A stretch of DNA of 64,000 bases, taken from contig JAJTEM010000005.1 of assembly GCA_021299735.1 (NCBI GenBank), positions 1 through 64,000 of the forward strand, written 5' to 3'. Below, piece by piece: positions 17,226 to 26,329 of the stretch (positions within the stretch are counted from its first letter, which is position 1; each line of letters starts with the position of its first letter). Made by a program: the position numbers and the translations under genes. This DNA is from Burkholderiales bacterium. Lineage in GTDB: Bacteria > Pseudomonadota > Gammaproteobacteria > Burkholderiales > Burkholderiaceae_B. The notes under the pieces are model-generated. The model ran no database searches. It saw only the letters and a program-made list of their open reading frames with translations, and had not been told where the DNA came from.

Positions 17226-18644
17226 CTAAAGTTTTATTCTCCGGGGACGGGTGAGAACCTCGGGCCTGAGTATTTCGCTCAACTGCTGCTCTGACAGTAA
17301 GCCTTTTTCGAGAACAAGTTCGGAAACTTTCCGACCGGTTTTCAATGCAGTTTTCGCAATCTCAGATGCTTGATCATAGCCTATGTAGGGGTTGAGTGAG
17401 GTGGCCAGACTGGCTGATTCCTCAACCCTTTGACGCAAAAGTGACTCATTTGCGGTAATCCCTAATACGCAATTTTTAGTCAGTGTTTTGCAGGCCGCTG
17501 TCAGGTGGTAAATGCTCTTGAAAAGACTCCATGCAATGATGGGCTCAAATGCGTTTAACTGCAGCTGCCCGGCCTCTGCAGCCATGGTTACGGTGACGTC
17601 ATTTCCAATCACCTCAAAGGCCACCTGGTTCACAACTTCCGGTATTACCGGGTTCACCTTGCCCGGCATAATAGATGAACCTGCGGCACGCGGTGGCAAG
17701 TTGATTTCGTTCAAACCCGCCTGAGGGCCAGAGGACAACAGGCGCAAATCGTTGCACATTTTGGATAGCTTCACCGCCACGCGTTTCAACACGCCAGAAA
17801 GCTGAACAAATGAGCCAGTGTCCTGTGTGGCCTCAACAAGGTCTGCGGCAGTCACCAAACCCAGCTGGGTAATTTCTTCAAGATAATGGCGCGCACGCGA
17901 AGCATACTCTGGGTCGGTGTTAATGCCTGTGCCAATCGCTGTTGCACCCAGGTTAATTTCGGAAATCAGGCTGGTGGCTTCGCGAAGGCGTGCCATGTCT
18001 TCACCCAACATCACGGAGAATGTTGCAAATTCCTGGCCCAGGGTCATGGGCACGGCATCTTGCAGTTGAGTGCGGCCAATTTTAAGGATTTTCCGGAATT
18101 CAAAAGACTTTTCGCCGAAGGCTTCTTTGAGCTCTTCCATCGCCACCAACAGGCCAGAAATGGCATTGATCAAGCCAATTTTTACCGCGGTTGGATACAC
18201 ATCGTTGGTGCTTTGCGAGGCATTCACATGCTCAATTGGATGCACCATTTTGTAATCGCCTTTTTTACCGCCCAATATTTCGATGGCACGGTTGGCAATC
18301 ACTTCATTGGCATTCATGTTGGTTGAGGTACCGGCGCCACCTTGGATCACATCGACCACAAACTGGTCGTGCAATTTGCCGGTTCGAATTTCCTTGCAGG
18401 CTTGGGTAATGGCCTTGGCCAGATCGTGGGGAACGGCATCCAGGTCTGCATTGGCTTTTGTTGCAGCCCACTTAACGGCGGCCAGCGCATTGATCAATTC
18501 TGGCGCGTTATAAAGCGGAAAACCCGTAATTTGATAATTATCAAGCGCACGGCTGGTGTGGACTCCCCAGTAGGCCTCAGCGGGAATCTTCTTTTCCCCA
18601 AGAAGATCTTTTTCCACACGATGCTCTGAGTGCTGCTTGACCAT
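17226..18644 (-). CDS. aspA: Aspartate ammonia-lyase (aspartase) AspA
   Basis: Converts L-aspartate to fumarate and ammonia. Fumarase/aspartase superfamily with signature GSSIMPGKVNP (flexible active-site loop) and GGAGTSTNMNANEV near residue 130. 472 residues from ATG 18644, chosen for the AGAGGG ribosome site five bases upstream and because family homology begins there; an in-frame ATG at 18677 lacks one. It precedes gltI by 77 bases on the same strand. The LysR segment directly upstream (fused to an ABC exporter) resembles the regulator usually found with this locus. Confidence 0.94.
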   Translation of the reverse strand: MVKQHSEHRVEKDLLGEKKIPAEAYWGVHTSRALDNYQITGFPLYNAPELINALAAVKWAATKANADLDAVPHDLAKAITQACKEIRTGKLHDQFVVDVIQGGAGTSTNMNANEVIANRAIEILGGKKGDYKMVHPIEHVNASQSTNDVYPTAVKIGLINAISGLLVAMEELKEAFGEKSFEFRKILKIGRTQLQDAVPMTLGQEFATFSVMLGEDMARLREATSLISEINLGATAIGTGINTDPEYASRARHYLEEITQLGLVTAADLVEATQDTGSFVQLSGVLKRVAVKLSKMCNDLRLLSSGPQAGLNEINLPPRAAGSSIMPGKVNPVIPEVVNQVAFEVIGNDVTVTMAAEAGQLQLNAFEPIIAWSLFKSIYHLTAACKTLTKNCVLGITANESLLRQRVEESASLATSLNPYIGYDQASEIAKTALKTGRKVSELVLEKGLLSEQQLSEILRPEVLTRPRRIKL

Positions 18645-18780
18645 ATGACCCTCTGACAAATTAAGAATGTGGGTCATGCTAAATCTTTAGTGACCGGCAC
18701 TCCAATACATAATCAGCATTAAACCATGCAATTCCAGCATATCCAAAGAAACCCTAATAAGGGTTATCCACACAGAGTGA

Positions 18781-21429
18781 TCAGTCGGGCCAATAATTCC
18801 AGATCAAGTCTACTTGCTCCTGAGCCGTCGAGTTTTCCGAGTAGCGTTGGACACGGCGATACAAGCGAATTTCCATGTCGGTAAAGTATGGCCCGGGTAT
18901 CTTGCAAAGGCCGGGACTGGCCGCTACTGCACTTTCTGGCAACCATGCCACACCCAAACCGGCTTCACACATCGACTTCAAGCTTTCAGACATGTCCGTT
19001 TCAAACAAGGACTTTTTCAAAAAAACAGGCCCCGCCTCCATAGCCAGCTCAGTCATCTTCGACAGGTAAGCGTGCTTGGAATACGACAGGTAAGGAACAG
19101 GCAAAGGAGCAAGCGGATCCAGAGAATACCGGGGACTTCCATCCGGATTGGCAGCGCTGTAGGGAGCGAACCGCTCGGTTCCCAACACCCGCACCTCAAA
19201 CTTATGAGGATCAAGCTCAATTTGTTCTCTGTTGTGGTGATAACACACGAGGAAATCGCTTGCACCGTCAGTGAAGTACAGAACGGCGTCGTGCACGTTA
19301 CTGGCGGTAAGCTGAAAACTAAGATCGGGTAAACGGTCTGCTAGCCTGACTTTCAAACTATTCACCCAGTACGGGGCTTTGCTACAGGCCAAGGTGTGTG
19401 GCACCACCAGCCTGATGGGTTGGCGGCTTTGCAAACTGCCACCACGCACAATGGTACGGGCTTGGCGAATTTGCTCAAGCATAGTGAGCGCTTGCTCGTA
19501 AAATACCTCTCCTTGCGGGCTTAGCCGCGTGGGGTAGGATCCACGGTCAATCAATTCGCAACCCAGCCAAGCCTCAAGCGACTGGATACGCCGCGAAAAA
19601 GCAGGTTGGGTGACACACCTCAAGGTGGCCGCATGCTGCTGAATCAGCCACATTCGTGCGTATTCACCATTTTTGTCAAGTAATGATTCATGGCAGCCAC
19701 TTTCGATTACCTCGCCCTGATTAATCACAAGAATTTGGTTGGCATGCACCACCGTACTTAAACGGTGAGCAATGATCAAAGTTGTTCGATTACGGGACAA
19801 TACTTGTAACTCTTGCTGAATGGCCCGCTCTGATTTTGAATCGAGTGCTGAAGTGGCCTCGTCGAAAATAAGTATTGCCGGGTTCTTTAAAATTGTGCGG
19901 GCAATCGCCACACGCTGCTTTTCTCCACCCGACAACTTCAAGCCACGCTCGCCCACCTGCGTGTTGTAGCCATCAGGCTGGCTCACGATGAAGTCGTGAA
20001 TATGCGCTGCTTTGGCCGCAGCCTCAATTTCTGCCTGTGTGGCTTCGGGCCTGCCGTAAGCTATGTTGTAAGCAATCGTATCGTTGAACAGCACTGTATC
20101 TTGAGGAACAATTCCAATGTTTTTGCGCAGGGAAATTTGCGCCACATCCCGAATGTCTTGCCCATCAATCAGAATTGCGCCATCAGTAACCTCATAAAAA
20201 CGGTATAGCAAACGCGACAACGTAGATTTACCTGCACCGCTGTGCCCAACCACCGCCACAGTGTGGCCAGCCGGCACCGAGAAGGACATGTTTTTAAGCA
20301 CCATGCGGCGTTCATCGTAAGCGAAGTTTACGTTGCGAAACTCAATGGCACCGCCTTTCACCTTCAAATCAGGTGCATTGGGCTTGTCTTTCACTTCCAG
20401 GTTTTCATCCATCAAACCGAACATGCGCTCAATGTCGGCAAGGCTTTGCTTGATTTCACGGTAAATAACACCCAAGAAGTTCAACGGAATATACAGTTGA
20501 ATCATGAAGGCATTCACCAGCACTAGGTCGCCCAAGGTCATGCTGCCGTCGAGTACCCCTGCAGTGGCACGCCACAACACCAAAGTAACTGCCAGCGCGA
20601 TAATCGCACTTTGTCCCGTGTTCAGCAGCGTGAGGGATTTTTGTGAACGAATGGCAGCCTCTTGCCAGGCCACCATGCTCTTGTTGTAACGCTCGGATTC
20701 AAAACGCTCGTTGCCAAAGTACTTTACGGTTTCATAGTTGATCAGCGAATCGACCGCCCGCACATTGGCTTTGGAATCAAGGTCATTCATATCCCGGCGA
20801 AACTGCAAGCGCCACTCGGTAATTTTCACAGTGAAATAAATGTACAGGGTTAGCGCCACTGCAGTAATGACCGAAAACCAGATGTCGTAGTTGATCAACA
20901 GATACCCCACCACCAACACAATCTCGATGAGTGTGGGCAGGATGCTATACAAGGTGTAGCTGACCAGGCTTGAAATGGCGCGTGAACCACGTTCAATATC
21001 GCGGGTAACCCCCCCGGTTTGCCGGTTTAAATGAAAACGCAGCGACAGCGCATGCAAATAATCAAATACTTGAATGGCAATGGCCCGCACTGCATTTTGC
21101 GTGACCCGTGCGAATAGAAATTCGCGCAGCTCCGTGAACACCGTGGTGGACAGGCGCAACAAACCATAAGCCACCAGCAGCACAATCGGCATGGATGCCG
21201 CCGCCAGCAAGGCATTGTTTTGCAACAGCGGGCTTAGCTCATCAATAATTTCTTTCAGTACCAATGGCACGCCTATATTGGCTACTTTGGCGAGCACCAA
21301 ACAGGCAATCGCGAAAATAACGCGCCATTTGTATTCCCACAAATAAGGCAACAGCTGGGCGATGGTGTCCCAGTCACTTCGTTTTCGGGATCTTGGTGGG
21401 GCGACTTCCACCGGTGCGGTTCTTCGCAT
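18781..21429 (-). CDS. Fused reading frame: Atm1-type ABC exporter (residues 1-598) joined to a truncated LysR regulator (599-882)
   Basis: The first part is a half-size ABC exporter of the ABCB7/Atm1 group: six membrane helices (about residues 30-320), Walker A GHSGAGKSTLS, signature LSGGEKQRVAIARTI and Walker B ILIFDEATSALDS; homologues end about where this does (ARMWLIQQ). At residue 599 it runs in frame into a LysR protein from the middle of its HTH (VTQPAFSRRIQSLEAWLG), continuing through the substrate-binding domain to the stop. About 20-25 residues of the LysR N-terminus, including HTH helix 1, are missing, and there is no stop or start codon between. This looks like an in-frame deletion joining two neighbours; the LysR part resembles regulators of aspA/glt loci. 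An assembly error is possible. Confidence 0.85.
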   Translation of the reverse strand: MRRTAPVEVAPPRSRKRSDWDTIAQLLPYLWEYKWRVIFAIACLVLAKVANIGVPLVLKEIIDELSPLLQNNALLAAASMPIVLLVAYGLLRLSTTVFTELREFLFARVTQNAVRAIAIQVFDYLHALSLRFHLNRQTGGVTRDIERGSRAISSLVSYTLYSILPTLIEIVLVVGYLLINYDIWFSVITAVALTLYIYFTVKITEWRLQFRRDMNDLDSKANVRAVDSLINYETVKYFGNERFESERYNKSMVAWQEAAIRSQKSLTLLNTGQSAIIALAVTLVLWRATAGVLDGSMTLGDLVLVNAFMIQLYIPLNFLGVIYREIKQSLADIERMFGLMDENLEVKDKPNAPDLKVKGGAIEFRNVNFAYDERRMVLKNMSFSVPAGHTVAVVGHSGAGKSTLSRLLYRFYEVTDGAILIDGQDIRDVAQISLRKNIGIVPQDTVLFNDTIAYNIAYGRPEATQAEIEAAAKAAHIHDFIVSQPDGYNTQVGERGLKLSGGEKQRVAIARTILKNPAILIFDEATSALDSKSERAIQQELQVLSRNRTTLIIAHRLSTVVHANQILVINQGEVIESGCHESLLDKNGEYARMWLIQQHAATLRCVTQPAFSRRIQSLEAWLGCELIDRGSYPTRLSPQGEVFYEQALTMLEQIRQARTIVRGGSLQSRQPIRLVVPHTLACSKAPYWVNSLKVRLADRLPDLSFQLTASNVHDAVLYFTDGASDFLVCYHHNREQIELDPHKFEVRVLGTERFAPYSAANPDGSPRYSLDPLAPLPVPYLSYSKHAYLSKMTELAMEAGPVFLKKSLFETDMSESLKSMCEAGLGVAWLPESAVAASPGLCKIPGPYFTDMEIRLYRRVQRYSENSTAQEQVDLIWNYWPD

Positions 21430-21520
21430 GCGATACTTCTCGGTACAAAAAAGAGGCGATGGGCAATGCTACCACTGGCCCCGCCAAACAAGCCACACCA
21501 CAAGCAGGAGACAAGTTCAA

Positions 21521-22339
21521 ATGGCAAGTATTCAGAACAAAGTGATTGTAATTACCGGTGCATCCGAAGGCATTGGTGCCGCCTTGGCAGTCAAGCTGGC
21601 TCCCGGCAACAAACTGGTGCTGGCTGCCCGCCGCATGGAAAAATTGCAAGAAGTAGCCAAACAAGTTGAAGCCGCTGGCGGCAAGGCCCACTGTGTGGCT
21701 TGTGATGTATCGGAGCAGGCCCAATGCGAAAACCTGGTGGATGAGTCGGTAAAAACCTTTGGCGGAATTGACACAATTGTGAATAACGCTGGGGTTTCAA
21801 TGCACGCCTGGTTTGAAGACATCACCGACTTGGGCACCTTTGAACGGCTGTTCCGCATCAATGTCATGAGCATGGTGTGGATTACGCACAAGGCCCTGCC
21901 ACACATTAAAAAGTCCAGGGGTCTAATTGTGGGTGTTTCCAGCCTGGCAGGCAAAACCGGCGTGCCAGCCCGCACCACCTACTGCACCAGCAAGTTTGCA
22001 ATGAGTGGTTTCATGGAAGCCCTGCGCATTGAACTGATGGGCACTGGCGTGGATGTGTGCGCCATTTTCCCAGGTGTTGTAGACACTGAAATTCGCCGCA
22101 ATGGCCTGAACCCGAATGGCGAACGAGCAGGCGTGTCAGGCCTGCGCGAGAAAGGTGCCATGACTGTTGAACAATGCGTCAACGAAATTGTAGATGCCAT
22201 GGCCGAACGCAAACGAGAGTGGGTAATGACCGCCAAGGGGCGTTTGGGCCTGAAGCTGAAACCCTTCGTGCCAGCTGTCATCGACAAAATGGCGCGTGAG
22301 GCATTGGACGAAGAACACGGCGGAAAAAAAACGGCCTGA
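21521..22339 (+). CDS. Short-chain dehydrogenase/reductase (SDR)
   Basis: Classical SDR of 272 residues. NAD(P)-binding ITGASEGIGAALA at the N-terminus, NNAG motif (TIVNNAGVS), catalytic Ser in VGVSSLAGKTG and Tyr-x3-Lys in TYCTSKFAMSG. The C-terminal extension (AMAERKREWVMTAKGRLGLKLKPFVP) is typical of DltE/YqjQ-like membrane-associated SDRs. Substrate unknown. ATG 21521 follows GGAG; longer in-frame starts upstream would overlap the divergent ABC exporter gene. Confidence 0.9.
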   Translation: MASIQNKVIVITGASEGIGAALAVKLAPGNKLVLAARRMEKLQEVAKQVEAAGGKAHCVACDVSEQAQCENLVDESVKTFGGIDTIVNNAGVSMHAWFEDITDLGTFERLFRINVMSMVWITHKALPHIKKSRGLIVGVSSLAGKTGVPARTTYCTSKFAMSGFMEALRIELMGTGVDVCAIFPGVVDTEIRRNGLNPNGERAGVSGLREKGAMTVEQCVNEIVDAMAERKREWVMTAKGRLGLKLKPFVPAVIDKMAREALDEEHGGKKTA

Positions 22340-22370
22340 AAGTCCGCTTTAAAATCGATTACGCCCCGGT

Positions 22371-22772
22371 TCAGGCACTGAACGCCACCACTGCCTGAAC
22401 CACAACAGCCAAAATGCCCAGTGCAAAAACAACACCCAATACGGTAACAGCCTTGCGATTGGATTCAATTTGAGCAACCAGTTGGGTGTTTTGGCTGGCC
22501 AGCTCTTTTATTATCTCTGCAGATTGAAGCACCTGCGCCTGCAAATCTGAAATGGTTTCTTCTGCAGCCTGCAAACGGTATTCCAGTTTTTCAATCGCTG
22601 CAATGTCGGTGGCCAACACGATGTCACTTGTCTCGCCACCCATGGCGTCCTGAACCTTTTTCTTGGTCACGCTGCTCCACAATTTCACAGCGCCATCGGC
22701 CACCTTCGGTGCATTTTTGATCACCTCACCCCAGGGCACCATTTGCAGCACCTTCACCCAATCTGCAGCCAT
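22371..22772 (-). CDS. Small coiled-coil protein with a C-terminal membrane helix, unknown function
   Basis: 133 residues, not recognised. The N-terminal third is an amphipathic region (KVLQMVPWGEVIKNAPKVAD). Residues about 55-105 form a coiled coil with regular Leu/Ile spacing (AIEKLEYRLQAAEETISDLQ onward). Residues about 108-131 are one hydrophobic helix (AVTVLGVVFALGILAVVVQA), so it is probably tail-anchored in the inner membrane with the coiled coil in the cytoplasm. It sits alone between the SDR and thioesterase genes, convergent with the SDR. Confidence 0.72.
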   Translation of the reverse strand: MAADWVKVLQMVPWGEVIKNAPKVADGAVKLWSSVTKKKVQDAMGGETSDIVLATDIAAIEKLEYRLQAAEETISDLQAQVLQSAEIIKELASQNTQLVAQIESNRKAVTVLGVVFALGILAVVVQAVVAFSA

Positions 22773-22916
22773 TGCTACCTCAACCCGTCAACGCGAAAAA
22801 CGTCATTATCGTCTGTTTGATGAAATCGGTTTGGTAGTGCACACCTAGAATGAAATGCAGACTCTAGGCGCCCGGCGTTACAATCAATACCCACAACAAC
22901 CACAAAGCACCTGCAC

Positions 22917-23321
22917 ATGAGCACACCCAAACCAATTCTGTTACCGGTCGATCGTGAACCCGTGATTCGTGTAATTCCAATGCCCAGAGACTCCAATGCA
23001 TCAGGGGACGTATTTGGTGGCTGGATTATGGCTCAGGTTGATCTGGCCGGCTCGGTTCCTGCCACAGCCCATGCCAAAGGTAGGATTGTGACGGTTGCTG
23101 TAAACGAATTTGTTTTCAAAGAACCTGTGTTTGTTGGGGATTTGTGCAGCTTTTATGCCGAAGTGGTCAAAGTGGGTAGAACCTCTATGCAAGTTTATGT
23201 AGAAGTATTTGCCCAACGCCGTTTGAAACCCGATGACGTGGCCAAGGTAACCGAGGCGTATATCACCTACGTTGCCGTAGACGAGAACCGCAATTCTCGC
23301 CCCGTGGACCCGCTTAGATAA
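22917..23321 (+). CDS. Acyl-CoA thioesterase, YciA/hotdog family
   Basis: 134-residue hotdog-fold thioesterase. The block ASGDVFGGWIMAQVDLAGS contains the catalytic Asp of the YciA/ACOT7 group, and FKEPVFVGDLCSFYAEVVKVG is the typical second strand-helix unit. Hydrolyses short- to long-chain acyl-CoAs in the cytoplasm. Single gene, convergent with the GntR gene 11 bases downstream. Confidence 0.9.
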   Translation: MSTPKPILLPVDREPVIRVIPMPRDSNASGDVFGGWIMAQVDLAGSVPATAHAKGRIVTVAVNEFVFKEPVFVGDLCSFYAEVVKVGRTSMQVYVEVFAQRRLKPDDVAKVTEAYITYVAVDENRNSRPVDPLR

Positions 23322-23331
23322 AACAAGCGCT

Positions 23332-24207
23332 TTAGAAATGAGACAGGTCTTGTTGATGCATCTCGAATGCGAACTCGACCTCGTTCACGTGCTGCCAGGA
23401 ACTTTGACCCTTGGCCTGCTTGCGCGATAGCTCAATTCGATAATCATATCGGTCTGGGCGATAAAGGCCCTTGAGCACTTGCACTGGCCTGCCGTTTTCA
23501 TCGTAGGCCACCCTTGAAATAGCCAGCAAAGGTGCCCCGACGGGTACCCCCAAGGCATAAGCCACAGAGGCATCGGCCAGCCGCGCAGAAATGGTTTGGC
23601 GGGCTTTGGCAACCTTCACACCAGCTTCTTCAAGCAGCACGAGAATTGGAAATTCGCGAAGCCGGCGACGACAAATACGCCCCGACAAATCCTGCGGAAT
23701 AAAACTGGTCAGGTGGGCCACTGGCTGGCCATCATGCTGGCGAATGCGAATCAGTTTTTCAACAATTGCATCGCTGGGCAAATGCAACAACGTTGCAATA
23801 TCCGGTGGCGGCAAAATACGCTTGGAGGTGATGAGTTGCAAATCAGACGAATCGCCGCTGGCTTGCAAACGCATGGCTGAAGCGCTAAGTAACTGGCTTT
23901 GCCCCACCGAGGAATTGCGGGACTCGGTGCGAGGCTTCACGAACGTTCCCTTGCCTCGCCCCCTGGCCACCAAGCCTTCCTTGACCAGGTCTTGCAATGC
24001 GCGGCGCATGGTAACCCTGGACACATTGAATTGCTCGGCCAGCACCAATTCGCCAGGTAAGGGCTTGGTGTCATAGTGCCCTTCAATTATGCGCTCGCGC
24101 AATATGAGATAGATTTGATGGTAAAGAGGGACGACCTGATTTGGGTCTAATTTACTGTCACCGAAGTTTGATTCTTCGGGCGATGTGGCGGGAAACTGAC
24201 TGTCCAT
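23332..24207 (-). CDS. GntR-family regulator, HutC subfamily (UTRA domain)
   Basis: 291 residues. The winged helix (about residues 25-95) contains VLAEQFNVSRVTMRRALQDL, and a UTRA ligand-binding domain follows, ending RPVQVLKGLYRPDRYDYRIEL. It lies downstream of tctCBA on the same strand, separated by a strong terminator (24295-24329), so it probably has its own promoter. Control of the tricarboxylate-type transporter by a carboxylate ligand is likely from context but not shown. Confidence 0.88.
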   Translation of the reverse strand: MDSQFPATSPEESNFGDSKLDPNQVVPLYHQIYLILRERIIEGHYDTKPLPGELVLAEQFNVSRVTMRRALQDLVKEGLVARGRGKGTFVKPRTESRNSSVGQSQLLSASAMRLQASGDSSDLQLITSKRILPPPDIATLLHLPSDAIVEKLIRIRQHDGQPVAHLTSFIPQDLSGRICRRRLREFPILVLLEEAGVKVAKARQTISARLADASVAYALGVPVGAPLLAISRVAYDENGRPVQVLKGLYRPDRYDYRIELSRKQAKGQSSWQHVNEVEFAFEMHQQDLSHF

Positions 24208-24248
24208 TTGTACGATCCAAATGCTACTGGGCTACGGATTGGATAATA

Positions 24249-24268
24249 CAACACAATGCAACACAATT
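24249..24268. repeat. Tandem 10-base direct repeat upstream of gntR
   Basis: CAACACAATG (24249-24258) is followed directly by CAACACAATT (24259-24268), 9 of 10 identical and one helical turn apart, about 40 bases before the gntR start. Could be an autoregulatory operator; GntR sites are usually inverted repeats, so this is tentative. Confidence 0.35.
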
Positions 24269-24294
24269 CATACTGAATGGGTGGATGAAAGCAA

Positions 24295-24329
24295 CAAGGG
24301 CCGCTGAAACCATGTTTCTGCGGCCCTTG
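24295..24329 (-). terminator. Strong hairpin after tctA
   Basis: CAAGGGCCGC (24295-24304) and GCGGCCCTTG (24320-24329) pair perfectly, and GAAAC/GTTTC extends the stem inside after one mismatch. It lies between the tctA stop (24353) and the gntR start (24207) and probably ends tctCBA transcription, though the following T run is weak. Confidence 0.7.
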
Positions 24330-24352
24330 GCTAACAAGCATCCGAGAGATGT

Positions 24353-25855
24353 TTATTCCTCGTGGAATGCCTCTTCCCGCTTCTTGCGAATTGAAGGCAA
24401 AAACACCACGATCAGCGCAATGACAGCGATAGCCAGCATGGTTGCACTGATTGGACGGGTAACCAACACAGAGAAATCACCACGGGAAAGCAACAAAGCT
24501 CTGCGCAGGTATTCTTCCATCATTGGACCAAGAATAAAGCCCAACAACAAAGGAGCCGGCTCGCACTTCAATTTCGAGAAAATGTAGCCCAACACACCGA
24601 AACCAGCCAACAGATAAACGTCGAACAACTTATTACCCAAACTGAACACCCCGATGCAACAGAACACAAGAATCATGGGGTACAGGAAGTGATAAGGGAC
24701 CGAGATCATTTTGACCCAAATGCCAATCAGGGGCAGGTTCAAAACAACCAGGAACATATTACCGATCCACATGGAAACGATGATGCCCCAGAACAAGGCT
24801 GGTTGCTCAGTCATTACAGCCGGACCTGGTGTAATACCCTGAATAATCATGGCGCCGATCATCAGAGCCATTACCGGATTGGATGGAATACCCAAGGTTA
24901 ACAATGGGATAAACGAGGTCTGCGCACCTGCATTGTTTGCAGATTCGGGGCCTGCCACACCTTCAATTGCGCCCTTACCAAACTGCTCAGGTGTTTTCGA
25001 GATTTTTTTCTCGATTGAGTAAGAAGCAAACGAGGCCAGCATCGCACCACCACCAGGCAAAATACCCAGCAATGAACCCAAGCCAGTGCCTCGAATAATA
25101 GGCCATGCCATGCGCTTCAAATCATTTTTGTTGGGTAGCAAACCTTCAACCTTGGAAACCATTGCAGAGCGCAAATGTTCCTCTTCGAGGTTCTTGATAA
25201 TTTCACCCAAGCCAAACATGCCCATGGCCAAGATCACGAAGTTGATACCCTCAGCCATGAAAGGTGAGTCAAAGGTGTATCGCTCCAAGCCCGAATTGAC
25301 GTCGGTACCTGCCATGCCCATCAGCAAACCCAGCACGATCATGCCAAATGCTTGCAGCAAAGAGCCACTGGCCAGTACTACGGAGGCAACCAAACCAACC
25401 ACCATCAACGAGAAATATTCGGCTGCACCAAACTGCAAGGCGATATCGGCCAAAGGTGGTGCAAACAAGGCAAGCAGAACGGTTGCGAAAGTACCAGCCA
25501 CGAAAGAGCCGATCGCTGCGGTGGCCAAGGCTTTGCCCGCCTTGCCTTGGCGAGCCATTTGGTAACCATCAAGCGCAGTGACTACCGACGACGACTCACC
25601 GGGCAGGTTAACGAGAATGGCCGTGGTAGATCCCCCATACTGCGCGCCGTAATAAATACCAGACAACATAATGAGCGATGACACTGGCGGCAAACCGAAG
25701 GTGATTGGCAACAACATAGCAATGGTAGCTGTAGGGCCCAGGCCGGGCAGCACACCAATTGCCGTGCCTAAAAATACACCAATCAAGCAAAACAACAAAT
25801 TATTGATCGTGAAAGCTGTTTCAAGACCAATGGATAGATTAGCGAGAAGTTCCAT
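24353..25855 (-). CDS. tctA: Tripartite tricarboxylate transporter large permease TctA
   Basis: 500 residues, about eleven to twelve membrane helices. The conserved glycine-rich block GVLPGLGPTATIAMLLPIT near the N-terminus and LGILPGGGAMLASFASYSIE in the middle are TctA family hallmarks, and GPESANNAGAQTSFIPLLTLGIPSNP is also present. Large integral subunit of a periplasmic-binding-protein-dependent secondary transporter for carboxylates. Follows tctB by two bases. Confidence 0.95.
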   Translation of the reverse strand: MELLANLSIGLETAFTINNLLFCLIGVFLGTAIGVLPGLGPTATIAMLLPITFGLPPVSSLIMLSGIYYGAQYGGSTTAILVNLPGESSSVVTALDGYQMARQGKAGKALATAAIGSFVAGTFATVLLALFAPPLADIALQFGAAEYFSLMVVGLVASVVLASGSLLQAFGMIVLGLLMGMAGTDVNSGLERYTFDSPFMAEGINFVILAMGMFGLGEIIKNLEEEHLRSAMVSKVEGLLPNKNDLKRMAWPIIRGTGLGSLLGILPGGGAMLASFASYSIEKKISKTPEQFGKGAIEGVAGPESANNAGAQTSFIPLLTLGIPSNPVMALMIGAMIIQGITPGPAVMTEQPALFWGIIVSMWIGNMFLVVLNLPLIGIWVKMISVPYHFLYPMILVFCCIGVFSLGNKLFDVYLLAGFGVLGYIFSKLKCEPAPLLLGFILGPMMEEYLRRALLLSRGDFSVLVTRPISATMLAIAVIALIVVFLPSIRKKREEAFHEE

Positions 25856-25857
25856 GT

Positions 25858-26310
25858 TTACATTCCAAACCAGGACCCAAAAATGGGCAGCGGAATACCC
25901 AAACCTTTAACAAAAACGAGGCTACAAAAAACAGCCGCGCCAAATGCAATACCGAGGGTGAACTTCCAGTTGAAAAATTTGCTGGCCATGGCAGAAATAC
26001 CAAATACTGCCATTACTGCAATCGCGAGACCCGCGCCTTCCACCAACAACGCAAAAACAAGGATGGAGACAGTGACGTAGAGAATCTTTAAAAAAGGAAA
26101 CCCCTGCAACGGCTCACCTTCCACGAAGAAGGACCGAACCAATGAGGCTGCTCCGATCAAAATAAGCAACACGCTTAATACTTTGGGGAAATAACCCGGA
26201 CCCATACTGATGGCTGTGCCCATTTCATAGTCAGCAGCCATGTACAAAGCGGCTGTACCAATGATCAGGTACAGCAGCCCGGCCCAAAAGTCTCTTAAAT
26301 CTTTTGGCAT
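25858..26310 (-). CDS. tctB: Tripartite tricarboxylate transporter small permease TctB
   Basis: 150 residues with four predicted membrane helices; DFWAGLLYLIIGTAALYMA at the N-terminus, MGPGYFPKVLSVLLILIG, and FVKGLGIPLPIFGSWF near the C-terminus match the TctB family. Small integral subunit partnering TctA. Lies 19 bases after tctC. Confidence 0.92.
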   Translation of the reverse strand: MPKDLRDFWAGLLYLIIGTAALYMAADYEMGTAISMGPGYFPKVLSVLLILIGAASLVRSFFVEGEPLQGFPFLKILYVTVSILVFALLVEGAGLAIAVMAVFGISAMASKFFNWKFTLGIAFGAAVFCSLVFVKGLGIPLPIFGSWFGM

Positions 26311-26329
26311 TTTAAATCTCGGTTATAAA

